From Pararhodobacter sp. SW119 (lineage in GTDB: Bacteria; Pseudomonadota; Alphaproteobacteria; Rhodobacterales; Rhodobacteraceae), in the NCBI RefSeq assembly GCF_017811755.1, contig NZ_JADDJF010000013.1, positions 1-64,000 on the forward strand: 64,000 nt of DNA, written 5' to 3'. The notes beneath the pieces were generated by a model. The model worked only from the letters and a program-made list of their open reading frames with translations. It did no database searches and had not been told where the DNA came from. The translations under genes were made by a program, and so were the position numbers. Positions 42,688 through 51,458 of the stretch are shown here, piece after piece; position 1 is the first letter of the stretch, and each line of letters begins with the position of its first letter.

Positions 42688-43491
42688 GTGACCGATACCG
42701 CTGCCGAGATCGGCATCGACCGCAAGATCGACACCCGCCACATGAAGGTGAGTGACGAGGTCGCGATCCAGATCACCCGCATGAACAAGTGGTTCGGATC
42801 GTTCCACGTGTTGCGCGACATCGACATGACCGTCCATCAGGGCGAACGGATCGTGGTCTGCGGGCCCTCGGGGTCGGGCAAGTCGACGCTGATCCGCTGC
42901 ATCAACCGGCTGGAGGAACACCAGTCGGGCCAGATCATCGTCGACGGGACGGAACTGACCTCGGACCTCAAGAACATCGACAAGGTGCGCTCGGAAGTCG
43001 GCATGGTCTTCCAGCACTTCAACCTGTTTCCCCACCTGACGATCCTGGAGAACTGCACGCTGGCGCCGATCTGGGTGCGCAAGATCCCCAAGCAGGAGGC
43101 CGAGGAAATCGCCATGCATTTCCTCGAGAAGGTGAAGATCCCCGAACAGGCGCTCAAGTTTCCCGGGCAGCTGTCGGGCGGTCAGCAGCAGCGCGTGGCG
43201 ATCGCGCGCTCGCTCTGCATGAAGCCCCGGATCATGCTTTTCGACGAGCCGACGTCGGCCCTCGACCCCGAGATGATCAAGGAGGTGCTGGACACGATGA
43301 TCCAGCTGGCCGAGGAAGGCATGACGATGATCTGCGTTACCCACGAGATGGGCTTTGCGCAGGCGGTGGCCAACCGGGTGATCTTCATGGATCAGGGCCA
43401 GATCGTCGAGCAGAACGAGCCGCGCGAGTTCTTCCACAACCCGAAATCCGAGCGCACGCAGCTGTTCCTCAGCCAGATCCTGGGTCACTGA
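42688..43491 (+). CDS. bztD: Polar amino-acid ABC transporter, ATP-binding subunit
   Basis: A 267-residue ATPase: Walker [11 protein letters not shown] loop [11 protein letters not shown], signature LSGGQQQR, Walker [14 protein letters not shown] and switch histidine VTHEMGFA. The start is GTG at 42688 after GAGGAG; an ATG at 42742 would remove about 18 residues of a non-conserved N-terminus. It closes the bztABCD operon. Confidence 0.95.
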   Translation: MTDTAAEIGIDRKIDTRHMKVSDEVAIQITRMNKWFGSFHVLRDIDMTVHQGERIVVCGPSGSGKSTLIRCINRLEEHQSGQIIVDGTELTSDLKNIDKVRSEVGMVFQHFNLFPHLTILENCTLAPIWVRKIPKQEAEEIAMHFLEKVKIPEQALKFPGQLSGGQQQRVAIARSLCMKPRIMLFDEPTSALDPEMIKEVLDTMIQLAEEGMTMICVTHEMGFAQAVANRVIFMDQGQIVEQNEPREFFHNPKSERTQLFLSQILGH

Positions 43492-43586
43492 GCCGCCGCG
43501 CGGCTGGCGCTTGCCAACGCTTCGGGCAACTGCCGGAACGGCCCCCCAGTCGATGCCGGGGCAGGCCGAAAACCGGGTTGAAATCC

Positions 43587-43649
43587 GGTTAATTTTTTCG
43601 CGCTTGTGCTGCGATATCAACGACTTGCTTGATTGTCCAAATTTGGACG
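43587..43649 (-). repeat. Composite palindrome/TTAACC element, copy e
   Basis: GTCCAAATTTGGAC (43635-43648) is a perfect palindrome; CTTG at 43624-43627 is 17.5 bp from its centre. GGTTAA at 43587-43592 (TTAACC on the minus strand) is 49.5 bp away. It lies between convergent stops at 43491 and 43702 and runs opposite to copies a-d. Confidence 0.6.
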
Positions 43650-43701
43650 CTCGCCCCGGAAGGGGTCCCCGGGGCGGAATCGGCGCCCGCCAGCGCCGGG
43701 G

Positions 43702-44457
43702 TCAGACGGGAAAACCGCCGTCGCTGTCGTCGCCCGATTCCTCCAGCAGCCGGTCGAAATCGGGGATGGTCACGCGGCGCTTGCCCTGAACCTCGATCAC
43801 GCCGTCGCGCTTCAAGGCCGAGATCTGGCGGCTGACGGTTTCCAGCGTCAGGCCCAGGTATTCCGACATCGCCTCGCGTGTCAGCGGCAGTTCGATCTCG
43901 ACCGCGCTGCCCTTGCGCGGCATCGCCAGCGAGGCGTGGCGGCGGGCGATGATCGCGATCAGGCTCGCGATCTTCTCGCGCGCGGTCTTGCGGCCCAGCA
44001 GCAGCATCCATTCCCGCGCCGCGTCCAGCTCGTCCAGCGTCATCTCCAGCAGCCGCTGCCCGATATGCGGCGTCGCCAGCATCATCGCCTCGAACGGCTT
44101 CTTGCGAAAGCAGCACATCACCAGGTCGGTGGTCGCGGTCACGTCATAGGCCGCGGTCTCGCGTCCCGGCCGGCCGACGAAATCCGACGGCAGCAGCAGC
44201 CCGACGATCTGGCGGCGCCCGTCCTCCATCGTCTGGGTCAGCGTCGCGATTCCGGTCACCACCGACGCCACGAAATCCATCCGGTCGCCCGACCAGATCA
44301 CGGTCTGGCCGGCCTCGAAGCTGCGGTAGTACTTCATCCCTTCGAGCTGCGACAACTCGTCGGACTCGCACCGCGCGCAAACGGCGCGGTGGCGGATCGG
44401 ACAATCGTCGCAATCCGGCGAGGTGATCTTCGGCTCTAAGGCGGTCGTGTTCTGCAT
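43702..44457 (-). CDS. fnrL: FnrL, oxygen-responsive Crp/Fnr-family activator
   Basis: The protein has 251 residues. N-terminal cysteines 16, 19, 27 and 30 (CDDCPIRHRAVCARC) and a Cys115-Cys116 pair supply ligands for a [4Fe-4S] cluster. A cyclic-nucleotide-type fold follows, and then a helix-turn-helix with LTLETVSRQISALK, whose E..SR contacts read TTGA half-sites. It switches on anaerobic/microaerobic genes when oxygen falls. ATG at 44457 is 5 bases from a perfect Fnr box shared with hemN, so autoregulation is likely. Confidence 0.96.
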   Translation of the reverse strand: MQNTTALEPKITSPDCDDCPIRHRAVCARCESDELSQLEGMKYYRSFEAGQTVIWSGDRMDFVASVVTGIATLTQTMEDGRRQIVGLLLPSDFVGRPGRETAAYDVTATTDLVMCCFRKKPFEAMMLATPHIGQRLLEMTLDELDAAREWMLLLGRKTAREKIASLIAIIARRHASLAMPRKGSAVEIELPLTREAMSEYLGLTLETVSRQISALKRDGVIEVQGKRRVTIPDFDRLLEESGDDSDGGFPV

Positions 44458-44461
44458 CGAT

Positions 44462-44475
44462 TTGACTTGCGTCAA
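44462..44475. promoter_or_regulatory. Fnr box between fnrL and hemN
   Basis: TTGACTTGCGTCAA matches the FnrL consensus TTGAY-N4-RTCAA exactly. It is 5 bases before the fnrL start and 35 before hemN. The positions suggest repression of fnrL itself and activation of hemN. Confidence 0.88.
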
Positions 44476-44509
44476 TGTCCCCGAAGGCATTCTCGTAGAC
44501 GGTATGCTA

Positions 44510-45859
44510 ATGGAAAGCACGACGCAACTCGCCCGGCTGGGTCTTTTCGATGCGCGCGTCCCCCGGTACACCAGCTACCCGACGGCGCCGCAGTTCCGGA
44601 ACGACGTGAGCGCGGAGACATTTCGCGACTGGCTGGGGGCGATCCCGCCCGGCAGCCGCATCTCGCTCTACCTGCATGTGCCGTTCTGTCGCAGGCTCTG
44701 CTGGTTTTGCGCCTGCCGGACGCAGGGCACCAGCACCGACGCGCCGGTCCTGTCCTATGTCGAGACGCTGAAGGCCGAGTTGCGCCTGCTGCGCGCCGCG
44801 CTGCCCGAGGGCGTGACGGCCGCGCGGCTGCACTGGGGCGGCGGCACGCCGACGCTGCTGCCGGCGCCGGTGATGCGCGATCTGGCCGCCGCGATCTTCG
44901 ACGTCGTGCCGCTGGCCGAGGGGGCCGAATTCTCGGTCGAGATCGACCCGAACGAGATCGACGCGCCGCGCCTCGACGCGCTGGCCGAGGTCGGGATGAA
45001 CCGCGCCTCGATCGGCGTGCAGGACTTCGACGCCGAGATCCAGGCGACGATCGGCCGCAACCAGAGCTTCGAGGTCACCCGCGACGCGGTCGAGGCGATT
45101 CGCGCCCGCGGCATCGGCAGCCTGAACGCCGACATCCTCTATGGCCTGCCGCACCAGAACCGGGCGCGGATCGGCGATTCGGTCCAGAAACTGCTGTCGC
45201 TCTCGCCCGACCGGGTGGCGCTTTACGGCTATGCGCATGTGCCGTGGATGGCGCGGCGCCAGCAACTGATCCCGTCCGAGGCGCTGCCGATCGCGGAAGA
45301 ACGGCTGGACCTGTTTGAGACCGCGCGCCGGCTATTCCTCTGGGACGGCTATGACGAGATCGGTATCGACCATTTCGCCCGGCCCGACGACGGACTGGCC
45401 GTGGCCGCGCGCGAAGGCCGGCTGCGGCGCAATTTCCAGGGGTATACCGACGACGTCGCGCCGGTGCTGGTCGGGCTGGGCGCCTCCTCGATCTCGCGGT
45501 TTCCGCAGGGCTATGCGCAGATGAACGCCGCCACCTCGGGCTGGGCGAAGGCGGTACAGGCGGGGCAGTTCGCCACCGCGCGCGGCCATGCTTTCCGGGG
45601 CGAGGACCTGTTGCGCGCGCGGATCATCGAGGCGCTGATGTGCGACTTCCGCGTCCGCAGCGGCGAGTTGATGCGCGACTTCGGCCTCACGGCGGCCGCG
45701 TTCGACGCGCTGATCGGCCCGGTGGTGGCGCGCTTCGATCCCTTCCTGGTGCTGGACGCCGAGGGGGTGTTCATCCCGCCGGAGGGCCGGCCGCTGACAC
45801 GGGTGATCGCCGCGGCCTTCGACGCCTACGCGCCGGCCCAGCATTCCGCCGCGATCTGA
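44510..45859 (+). CDS. hemN: Oxygen-independent coproporphyrinogen III dehydrogenase
   Basis: A 449-residue radical-SAM enzyme with the cluster motif HVPFCRRLCWFCAC (Cys60, Cys64, Cys67) and the HemN sequence RYTSYPTAPQF near the start. It makes protoporphyrinogen when oxygen is scarce. Starts at 44510 and 44504 are both possible (MLM). Divergent from fnrL with an Fnr box between, as in Rhodobacter. Confidence 0.96.
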   Translation: MESTTQLARLGLFDARVPRYTSYPTAPQFRNDVSAETFRDWLGAIPPGSRISLYLHVPFCRRLCWFCACRTQGTSTDAPVLSYVETLKAELRLLRAALPEGVTAARLHWGGGTPTLLPAPVMRDLAAAIFDVVPLAEGAEFSVEIDPNEIDAPRLDALAEVGMNRASIGVQDFDAEIQATIGRNQSFEVTRDAVEAIRARGIGSLNADILYGLPHQNRARIGDSVQKLLSLSPDRVALYGYAHVPWMARRQQLIPSEALPIAEERLDLFETARRLFLWDGYDEIGIDHFARPDDGLAVAAREGRLRRNFQGYTDDVAPVLVGLGASSISRFPQGYAQMNAATSGWAKAVQAGQFATARGHAFRGEDLLRARIIEALMCDFRVRSGELMRDFGLTAAAFDALIGPVVARFDPFLVLDAEGVFIPPEGRPLTRVIAAAFDAYAPAQHSAAI

Positions 45860-45875
45860 ACGCAGGCCGGGTGCG

Positions 45876-46904
45876 TCAGACCGGGATCAGCGCCCAGTAG
45901 TCGAGGTCCAGCAGCACCTCGGGCAGGTGCTTGCCGTCGGCCCCCAGCCGCGCGCCGGGCGCGCCCTTGGTGGCGACCAGGCGAAGGCGCAGCGCGCCGA
46001 CGCCGGGGGCGGGGGTCTCAGCGCGATCCAGCACCTCGGACCAGGCGCGGACGGTGTCGCCGGCAAAGCACGGATTGGCATGCGCGCCGCCGTTGAGCGC
46101 CACGATCATCTGCGCATTCGCCAGCCCGTTGAACGACAGCGCGCGCGCCAGGCTGATGACATGCCCGCCATAGATCAGCCGCCGGCCGTCCTCGCGCGTG
46201 GTGGCGTCGAAATGAACCTTGGCGGTGTTCTGCCAGAGGCGGGTGGCCAGCATGTGCTCGGCCTCCTCGACGGTCACGCCGTCGACATGGTCGATCACCT
46301 CGCCCACCGCGTAGTCGCCCCAGCGGTGCGGCTCTCCGGCCAGGGTGAAATCGTAGCCGGTGAAATCCAGCCCCCGGGGGATGGCCAGGTCGGCCGGATC
46401 GACCGCGGGCGCGAGGTCCGGGATGACGGGCTCCGGGGCCGGCGCGGCGGCATCGTGCTTGCGCACCATCACCCAGCGCACGTAGTCGAGGACCGTGCCG
46501 CCGTGCTGGTTCTGCCCGGTGGTCCGCACCCAGACCACGCCCGAGCGCCCGTTCGAATTTTCCTTCAGCCCGATGACTTCGGACCGCGCAATCAGCGTGT
46601 CGCCCGGCCAGACCGGCGCCAGCCAGCGGCCCTGCGCATAGCCCAGGTTGGCGATGGCGTTCAGGCTGATGTCCGGCACGCTTTTGCCGAAGACGACGTG
46701 AAAGGCGATCAGGTCGTCGACCGGGCTTTGCGGCAGGCCGCAGGCGCGGGCGAATTCGTCCGACGAATGCAGTGCCCCGCGCGCCGGGTAGAGCGCGTGG
46801 TACAGCGCCCGTTCCCCGCCCGAGATCGTGCGCGGGACGGCATGCGGGATCACCTGGCCCAGGCGGTAATCCTCGAAAAAGCGGCCGGGGTTGGTCTTGC
46901 TCAT
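45876..46904 (-). CDS. mch: Mesaconyl-CoA (2-methylfumaryl-CoA) hydratase
   Basis: A 342-residue double-hotdog MaoC-type hydratase: NPGRFFEDYRLGQVIPHAVPR, HVVFGKSVPDISLNAIANLGYA and NTAKVHFDATTREDGRRLIYGGH. In the ethylmalonyl-CoA pathway it hydrates mesaconyl-CoA to erythro-beta-methylmalyl-CoA. ATG at 46904 overlaps the DUF1737 stop. It shares an operon with mcl2, which supports the pathway call. Confidence 0.93.
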   Translation of the reverse strand: MSKTNPGRFFEDYRLGQVIPHAVPRTISGGERALYHALYPARGALHSSDEFARACGLPQSPVDDLIAFHVVFGKSVPDISLNAIANLGYAQGRWLAPVWPGDTLIARSEVIGLKENSNGRSGVVWVRTTGQNQHGGTVLDYVRWVMVRKHDAAAPAPEPVIPDLAPAVDPADLAIPRGLDFTGYDFTLAGEPHRWGDYAVGEVIDHVDGVTVEEAEHMLATRLWQNTAKVHFDATTREDGRRLIYGGHVISLARALSFNGLANAQMIVALNGGAHANPCFAGDTVRAWSEVLDRAETPAPGVGALRLRLVATKGAPGARLGADGKHLPEVLLDLDYWALIPV

Positions 46905-47104
46905 TGCTCGCCCAGCTTCATGTCGGGGCTGTAGTCTGTATCGACCTCCTTGGTCACCGCCTGGGCGCAATGCAGCTTTCCGCTGCCGGCGTCGAAGGCA
47001 TAGGCCGGAGAGCCGTGAAGCTCCCACCCCTTCGAGAGGGCGAGCGAGACCTTGTGGCAGAATTCGGACGTGTCGGGGCCGGTCAGCAGGCGATAGAGTT
47101 TCAT
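46901..47104 (-). CDS. DUF1737 small protein
   Basis: A 67-residue soluble protein, KLYRLLTGPDTSEFCHKVSL at the start and SKGWELHGSPAYAFD after it, recognised as DUF1737. Its role is unknown. It overlaps mch by 4 bp and follows nnrU by 4 bases, so it is part of the mcl2-nnrU-DUF1737-mch transcript. Confidence 0.85.
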   Translation of the reverse strand: MKLYRLLTGPDTSEFCHKVSLALSKGWELHGSPAYAFDAGSGKLHCAQAVTKEVDTDYSPDMKLGEQ

Positions 47105-47108
47105 CGCG

Positions 47109-47660
47109 TCACCCGAACGGCCAGGCGCCGAGCCAGCCGTGAATCCAGCCGACGACGCCGGTGGCGACAACCGCGATCACGACCGCGCCGACCTCCTTTG
47201 CCGGGGTCGACGGGCCGGGGCGCGTCCAGTCGCGCTGCGCGCGGTTGATCAGGATCACCGACACCACCGCCCAGGCCAGCAACCCGCCGAAAAGGATGAT
47301 GCCTTCCAGCGTCGGCACCACCAGCAGGTGCGCCACCGCCCAGGCCTTGAAGCCCGAAAGCTGCGGATGCCGGATGCGCCGCGTGATCGCCGTCTGCAGC
47401 CCCGACGCGGCGAAGAGGTAGAAGCCCAGGAACACCAGCAGGTTGTTGACGTGCCGCAGGAAGGCGGGCGGCGACCAGAGCCAGTCGCCGTCGGCCCAGC
47501 GGTAGCCGAAGATCATCAGCAGGATCGACACGACCAGCGCGATCGCCACCAGCCCCTTGCCGGACTCGCCCAGCACCGCGCGGCGTTCCGGCGCGATGCG
47601 CTTGAAGAGATGCGCCAGCGACCAGAGCGCGACGCCCAGGATCAGGATCGGATAGCCCAT
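47109..47660 (-). CDS. nnrU: NnrU family membrane protein
   Basis: A 183-residue protein with about five membrane helices and the NnrU stretches ILGVALWSLAHLFKR and RHVNNLLVFLGFYLFAA, plus IRHPQLSGFKAWAVAHLL. NnrU was named for a role in nitrite/nitric oxide reductase expression and is related to isoprenoid-modifying enzymes; here it sits in a C2-assimilation operon with no denitrification gene near. It follows mcl2 by 1 base. Confidence 0.88.
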   Translation of the reverse strand: MGYPILILGVALWSLAHLFKRIAPERRAVLGESGKGLVAIALVVSILLMIFGYRWADGDWLWSPPAFLRHVNNLLVFLGFYLFAASGLQTAITRRIRHPQLSGFKAWAVAHLLVVPTLEGIILFGGLLAWAVVSVILINRAQRDWTRPGPSTPAKEVGAVVIAVVATGVVGWIHGWLGAWPFG

Positions 47661-47661
47661 G

Positions 47662-48534
47662 TCAGTTCCCCTCCCCGAGGGTTTCGATTGCCGCCGCGCG
47701 CGCCAGCAGGCGCTCGGCCGTGGCGACATGCAGGTTCTCGACGATCCGGCCGTCGACCACCGCCACCCCCTGGCCCTGCGCCGTCGCCTCCCGATAGGCC
47801 GCGATCTGCCGGCGGGCGAGCGCGATCTCCTCCGCCTCCGGGGCGAAGACCGCGTTGGCGATGTCGATCTGCGCGGGATGGATCAGGGTCTTGCCGTCGA
47901 AACCCAGGTCGCGCCCCTGTTCGCATTCGGCGCGCAAGCCCGCGTCGTCCTTGAAGGCGTTGTAGACCCCGTCGACCGCCACGATCCCTTCGGCGCGGGC
48001 GGCCATCAGGCAGGTCTGCAGCGCCATCTGCAGCGCCGCCCGGCCCGGGCCGGGGCGGCACCCCAGGTCCTTGGCCAGATCGTTGGTGCCCAGGACGAAC
48101 CCCGCCAGGCGCGGCGCGGCGGCGATGGCCGCGGCGTTCAGCACGCCCTTCGGGGTTTCCATCATCGCCCAGATGCGGGTCTCGGCGGTTTCGGTGCGCG
48201 CGTCCAGGCGGCGCGCCAGCGCCTCGATATCCGCGGGTCCGTCGACCTTGGGCAGCAGGATCGCCTCGGGCCGCGCCGCGGCGATCACGTCCAGGTCGTC
48301 CGTGCCCCAGTCGGTCGACAGCGCGTTGATCCGCACCAGTTTCGCGCGCCGGCCATAGTCCGCCTCGGCCAGGGTGCGGGCGAGCAGGTCGCGCGCGTTC
48401 GCCTTCTCGTCCGGGGCGACCGCATCCTCCAGATCGAAGATGATCGCATCGGCGGCGAGTCCCCGCGCCTTCTCCAGCGCGCGCTCCTTCGAGCCGGGGA
48501 TATAGAGAACCGAGCGGAACGGTCGTTCGTCCAT
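47662..48534 (-). CDS. mcl2: HpcH/HpaI-type lyase family, (3S)-malyl-CoA thioesterase (Mcl2-like)
   Basis: A 290-residue CitE-like TIM barrel: RSVLYIPGSKERALEKARGL, IIFDLEDAVAPDEKANAR (metal-binding acidic loop), MMETPKGVLNA and GFDGKTLIHPAQID. The start and length match Mcl2 rather than Mcl1. Mcl2 hydrolyses (S)-malyl-CoA to malate in the ethylmalonyl-CoA pathway; a generic citrate-lyase-beta-like role cannot be excluded. It is the first gene of the operon ending in mch. Confidence 0.85.
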   Translation of the reverse strand: MDERPFRSVLYIPGSKERALEKARGLAADAIIFDLEDAVAPDEKANARDLLARTLAEADYGRRAKLVRINALSTDWGTDDLDVIAAARPEAILLPKVDGPADIEALARRLDARTETAETRIWAMMETPKGVLNAAAIAAAPRLAGFVLGTNDLAKDLGCRPGPGRAALQMALQTCLMAARAEGIVAVDGVYNAFKDDAGLRAECEQGRDLGFDGKTLIHPAQIDIANAVFAPEAEEIALARRQIAAYREATAQGQGVAVVDGRIVENLHVATAERLLARAAAIETLGEGN

Positions 48535-48622
48535 GATTCGCTGCCTCGCAACAAAGTTGCGCGCAAACCACCATGATCCGCAATGGACCGCAAGTCGTTT
48601 CTGCAGTGCAGAGAACGCGCCC

Positions 48623-50014
48623 TCAGGCCAGCCGACCCCAGAGGTCGTATTCGCCCGCCTCCTCGACCTCGACGGTGACGATGTCGCCGGGCGACAATCC
48701 GTCGAAGCCCTCGTCGATGAAGAGGTTGCCGTCGATCTCGGGCGCGTCGGCCTGCGTGCGGCAGGTCGCGCCCTCGGCGTCGACGGCGTCCACGATCACC
48801 GGCATCCGCCGGCCGACCTTCGCCGCCAGCTTCGCCGCGGAAATCGCCTGCGCGCGTTCCATGAACCGGTCCCAGCGGTCCTGCTTCACTTCGTCCGGCA
48901 CATGGTCGGGCAGGGCGTTCGACCGGGCGCCGGCGACGTTCTCGTACTTGAAGCACCCCACGCGGTCCAATTGCGCTTCGTCCAGCCAGTCGAGCAGCGT
49001 CTGGAACTCCTCCTCCGTCTCGCCGGGATAGCCGACGATGAAGGTCGAGCGCAGGGTGATCTCGGGGCAGACGGCGCGCCAGCGGGCGATCTCGTCCAGC
49101 GTCTTCGCGCCGGCGGCGGGCCGGGCCATGCGCTTCAACACCTCCGGATGGGCGTGCTGGAACGGAATGTCGAGGTAGGGCAGCACCAACCTTTCGGCCA
49201 TCAGCGGGATCAGGTCGCGCACATGCGGATAGGGATAGACGTAATGCAGCCGAACCCAGGCACCCAGGCTGCCCAGATCGCGCGCGAGGTCGGTGATATG
49301 CGCGCGGTGGCCGCGATCCTCGGCGTGCCGGATATCCACCCCGTAGGCCGAGGTGTCCTGGCTGATCACCAGCAACTCCTTCACCCCGGCCGCGACCAGC
49401 TTCTCGGCCTCGCGCAGCACCGCATGCGCGGGGCGGCTGACCAGTTTGCCGCGCATGTCGGGGATGATGCAGAAGCGGCACTTGTGATTGCAGCCTTCCG
49501 AGATCTTCAGGTAGCTGTAATGCCGCGGCGTCAGCTTCACGCCCGTCGCCGGCAGCAGGTCCACGAACGGGTCGGGCGCGGGCGGCACCGCGACATGCAC
49601 GGCGTCGAGCACGCGCTCGTACTGGTGCGGCCCGGTCACCGCCAGCACCTTGGGATGCGCGCCGGTGATGTACTCGGGCTCGGCCCCCAGGCAGCCGGTG
49701 ACGATGACGCGGCCGTTTTCCTGCAGCGCCTCGCCGATCGCCTCCAGGCTCTCGGCCTTGGCGCTGTCCAGAAACCCGCAGGTGTTGACGATCACGGCGT
49801 CGGCGCCGGCATAGTCGGGGCTGATCGCGTAGCCCTCGGCGCGCAGGCGGGTCAGGATGCGCTCGCTGTCGACCAGCGCCTTGGGGCAGCCCAGGCTGAC
49901 CATCCCGATGGTCGGCTGGCCCTGGCGGGCGGCCGGCGCCGGCGCGCGCAGGCGCGCGGGCGGGGCCAGGTCGGGGCGGGTGCCCGAATTCAGAAGCGGC
50001 GGCGATTGGGTCAT
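48623..50014 (-). CDS. rimO: Ribosomal protein S12 methylthiotransferase RimO
   Basis: A 463-residue radical-SAM enzyme. The N-terminal domain has three cysteines ([30 protein letters not shown]), the radical-SAM motif is [15 protein letters not shown] and a C-terminal TRAM domain ends EYDLWGRL. It methylthiolates Asp of ribosomal protein S12. Starts at 50014 and 50023 are both possible. Confidence 0.96.
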   Translation of the reverse strand: MTQSPPLLNSGTRPDLAPPARLRAPAPAARQGQPTIGMVSLGCPKALVDSERILTRLRAEGYAISPDYAGADAVIVNTCGFLDSAKAESLEAIGEALQENGRVIVTGCLGAEPEYITGAHPKVLAVTGPHQYERVLDAVHVAVPPAPDPFVDLLPATGVKLTPRHYSYLKISEGCNHKCRFCIIPDMRGKLVSRPAHAVLREAEKLVAAGVKELLVISQDTSAYGVDIRHAEDRGHRAHITDLARDLGSLGAWVRLHYVYPYPHVRDLIPLMAERLVLPYLDIPFQHAHPEVLKRMARPAAGAKTLDEIARWRAVCPEITLRSTFIVGYPGETEEEFQTLLDWLDEAQLDRVGCFKYENVAGARSNALPDHVPDEVKQDRWDRFMERAQAISAAKLAAKVGRRMPVIVDAVDAEGATCRTQADAPEIDGNLFIDEGFDGLSPGDIVTVEVEEAGEYDLWGRLA

Positions 50015-50143
50015 GGCGGGCATATAAAGCCGCGCGCGCGGCGGGGGAAGGGGCAGCACAACGAAGCGGCAAGGCTTTGGCGCTATCTTGAACGCCCTGC
50101 GCCACCGGTTATTTACACTGTGAAGCAACTTCCTGGGGCCGCC

Positions 50144-50590
50144 ATGATCCGCTACGCCTTACGCTGCGACCAAGGCCATGATTTCGAAAGCTGGTTCGCC
50201 TCGGCCGCGGCCTATGACGGGCTCAAGGCGCAGGGGCATGTGGCCTGCGCGGTCTGCGGCAGCGGATCGGTGGAAAAGGCGCTGATGGCACCCGCCGTGT
50301 CGCCGGCGGCGACCCCGCCCACCCCAAGGGCGGCGGCGAAACCCCCGGCACTGCCCGCCCCACCCGATGCGGCGCTGGCGGCAAAGATCGCGGCGCTGCG
50401 CAAGCATATCGAGGCCAGTTCGGACTATGTCGGGCTGAACTTTGCCGCGCAGGCGCGCGCGATGCATCTGGGCGACGCACCCGAGCGTCCGATCCACGGC
50501 GAGGCGAAGATCGACGAGGCCCGCGCCCTGATCGACGAGGGCGTGCCGGTCGCCCCCCTGCCGTTCCTGCCGCGCAACCGGACGAACTGA
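50144..50590 (+). CDS. DUF1178 family protein
   Basis: A 148-residue protein with an N-terminal zinc-ribbon-like part ([13 protein letters not shown]...[14 protein letters not shown]), a Pro/Ala linker and a C-terminal stretch [21 protein letters not shown] typical of DUF1178. Function unknown. The C-terminal coding end and the following 120 bases have a degenerate second copy at 51459-51668. Confidence 0.9.
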   Translation: MIRYALRCDQGHDFESWFASAAAYDGLKAQGHVACAVCGSGSVEKALMAPAVSPAATPPTPRAAAKPPALPAPPDAALAAKIAALRKHIEASSDYVGLNFAAQARAMHLGDAPERPIHGEAKIDEARALIDEGVPVAPLPFLPRNRTN

Positions 50591-50710
50591 CCGCGAACGC
50601 GGCCGGGAAAGGCCCCTTGTCGCGCAGAAACCGAAAGCTTCGTTGTGGTTAACGGCGGCGGTTTCTTATTTTCAATCAGGGGCTTGCGAGAGCGTGCAAA
50701 TTTGCACGCC
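50489..50710 (+). repeat. Direct repeat, copy A (3' end of DUF1178 plus downstream element f)
   Basis: It aligns with 51459-51668 over its whole length: GATCCACGGCGAGGCGAAGA against GCTCCACGGCGAAGCGAAGA at the start, and GCTTCGTTGTGGTTAACG against GTTTCGTTGCGGTTAACG near the end. The offset falls from 970 to 958 bases, so copy B has lost about 12 bases. Copies A and B bracket the gene at 50735-51313. Confidence 0.75.
50647..50709 (-). repeat. Composite palindrome/TTAACC element, copy f
   Basis: GCGTGCAAATTTGCACGC (50692-50709) is a perfect 18-bp palindrome; CTTG at 50683-50686 is 17.5 bp from its centre and GGTTAA at 50647-50652 is 48.5 bp away. It lies between convergent stops at 50590 and 50735. 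Confidence 0.65.
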
Positions 50711-50734
50711 CGCCCCCGGCGCGGTTCTCGCGCC

Positions 50735-51313
50735 CTACCAGGGCTTGGGAACCCAGGAATAGTTTGCGGCGACGATGGCGTTGACGCTTTTCTTGTAGTT
50801 CGTCTCCGCGGTCGTCTGCGCCGCGCCCTTCGACATTCCCGCGCTGAATTCGTCCATCGCGAAAAGCGAGAAGCACCAGGCCAGAACCACGGCCTCGCCC
50901 TTGTCCAGCTTCTCCTTGATCAGCTCGCGCAGCCGGCCGGTCGTGCGCGCGTCATTCTTCTCGTAAAGGTCCAGCATTTCCACATTGAAGCCGGACTTCT
51001 TCAGCCCGTCGACGATCTTCGCATCCTCCTTCTTGTGCTCGATGTCGTAGACCCGCTTTTTCAGGAAGGTCCCGTCGTCCTTCAGCGGATTGCCCGTCGC
51101 CTCGCCATGCCGGCCGGTGAACACCCAGACCTTCTTGCCCGACGACAGGTCCTTCGCCAGCGGGCCGTACGAGTTCTCGCCGGTGATGCAGATCGACATG
51201 TAGAGGTTTCCGACCTTGACCCAGGGCACGTCACCGTCGTTGATCGTATCCTTTGAAAAAAGCGTGTTTCCGTGGTGCTCGGCGCTGCTTGCGTCGTTGT
51301 AGGGGATGATCAC
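50735..51313 (-). CDS. Unrecognised 192-residue protein
   Basis: I do not recognise this gene. From GTG at 51313 it encodes a soluble, lysine-rich protein with no signal or membrane segment. Visible features are KKVWVFTGRHGEATGNPLKD, VDGLKKSGFNVEMLDLYEK and GEAVVLAWCFSLFAMDEFS, which suggest a Rossmann-like alternation of strands and helices; a pair of cysteines (Cys in SICITGE and AWCFS) is too sparse for a metal site. The tail is YSWVPKPW. Base use is less GC-rich than its neighbours, and the gene is bracketed by direct repeats carrying elements f and g. That suggests acquisition by insertion with duplication. The reading frame continues far upstream, but without plausible protein sequence. 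Confidence 0.7.
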   Translation of the reverse strand: MIIPYNDASSAEHHGNTLFSKDTINDGDVPWVKVGNLYMSICITGENSYGPLAKDLSSGKKVWVFTGRHGEATGNPLKDDGTFLKKRVYDIEHKKEDAKIVDGLKKSGFNVEMLDLYEKNDARTTGRLRELIKEKLDKGEAVVLAWCFSLFAMDEFSAGMSKGAAQTTAETNYKKSVNAIVAANYSWVPKPW

Positions 51314-51458
51314 GGGCCAATCCTCCAGCCGGCGCACCCGCGTCGGGGTGCAGGGAACCACAGCCTGCCGCGACCGCGCGACTCGATCAAGTCTGTTTTG
51401 TCCGGCATTTGCGCCTTCGGTTAACCAACATCGCGCCGCCAGGAAGCCGCCCGCGCGC

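Noticed and set aside
48533-50590. Possible long fusion ending in DUF1178
   Set aside because: Everything before 50144 is antisense to rimO; the family protein starts at the ATG at 50144.
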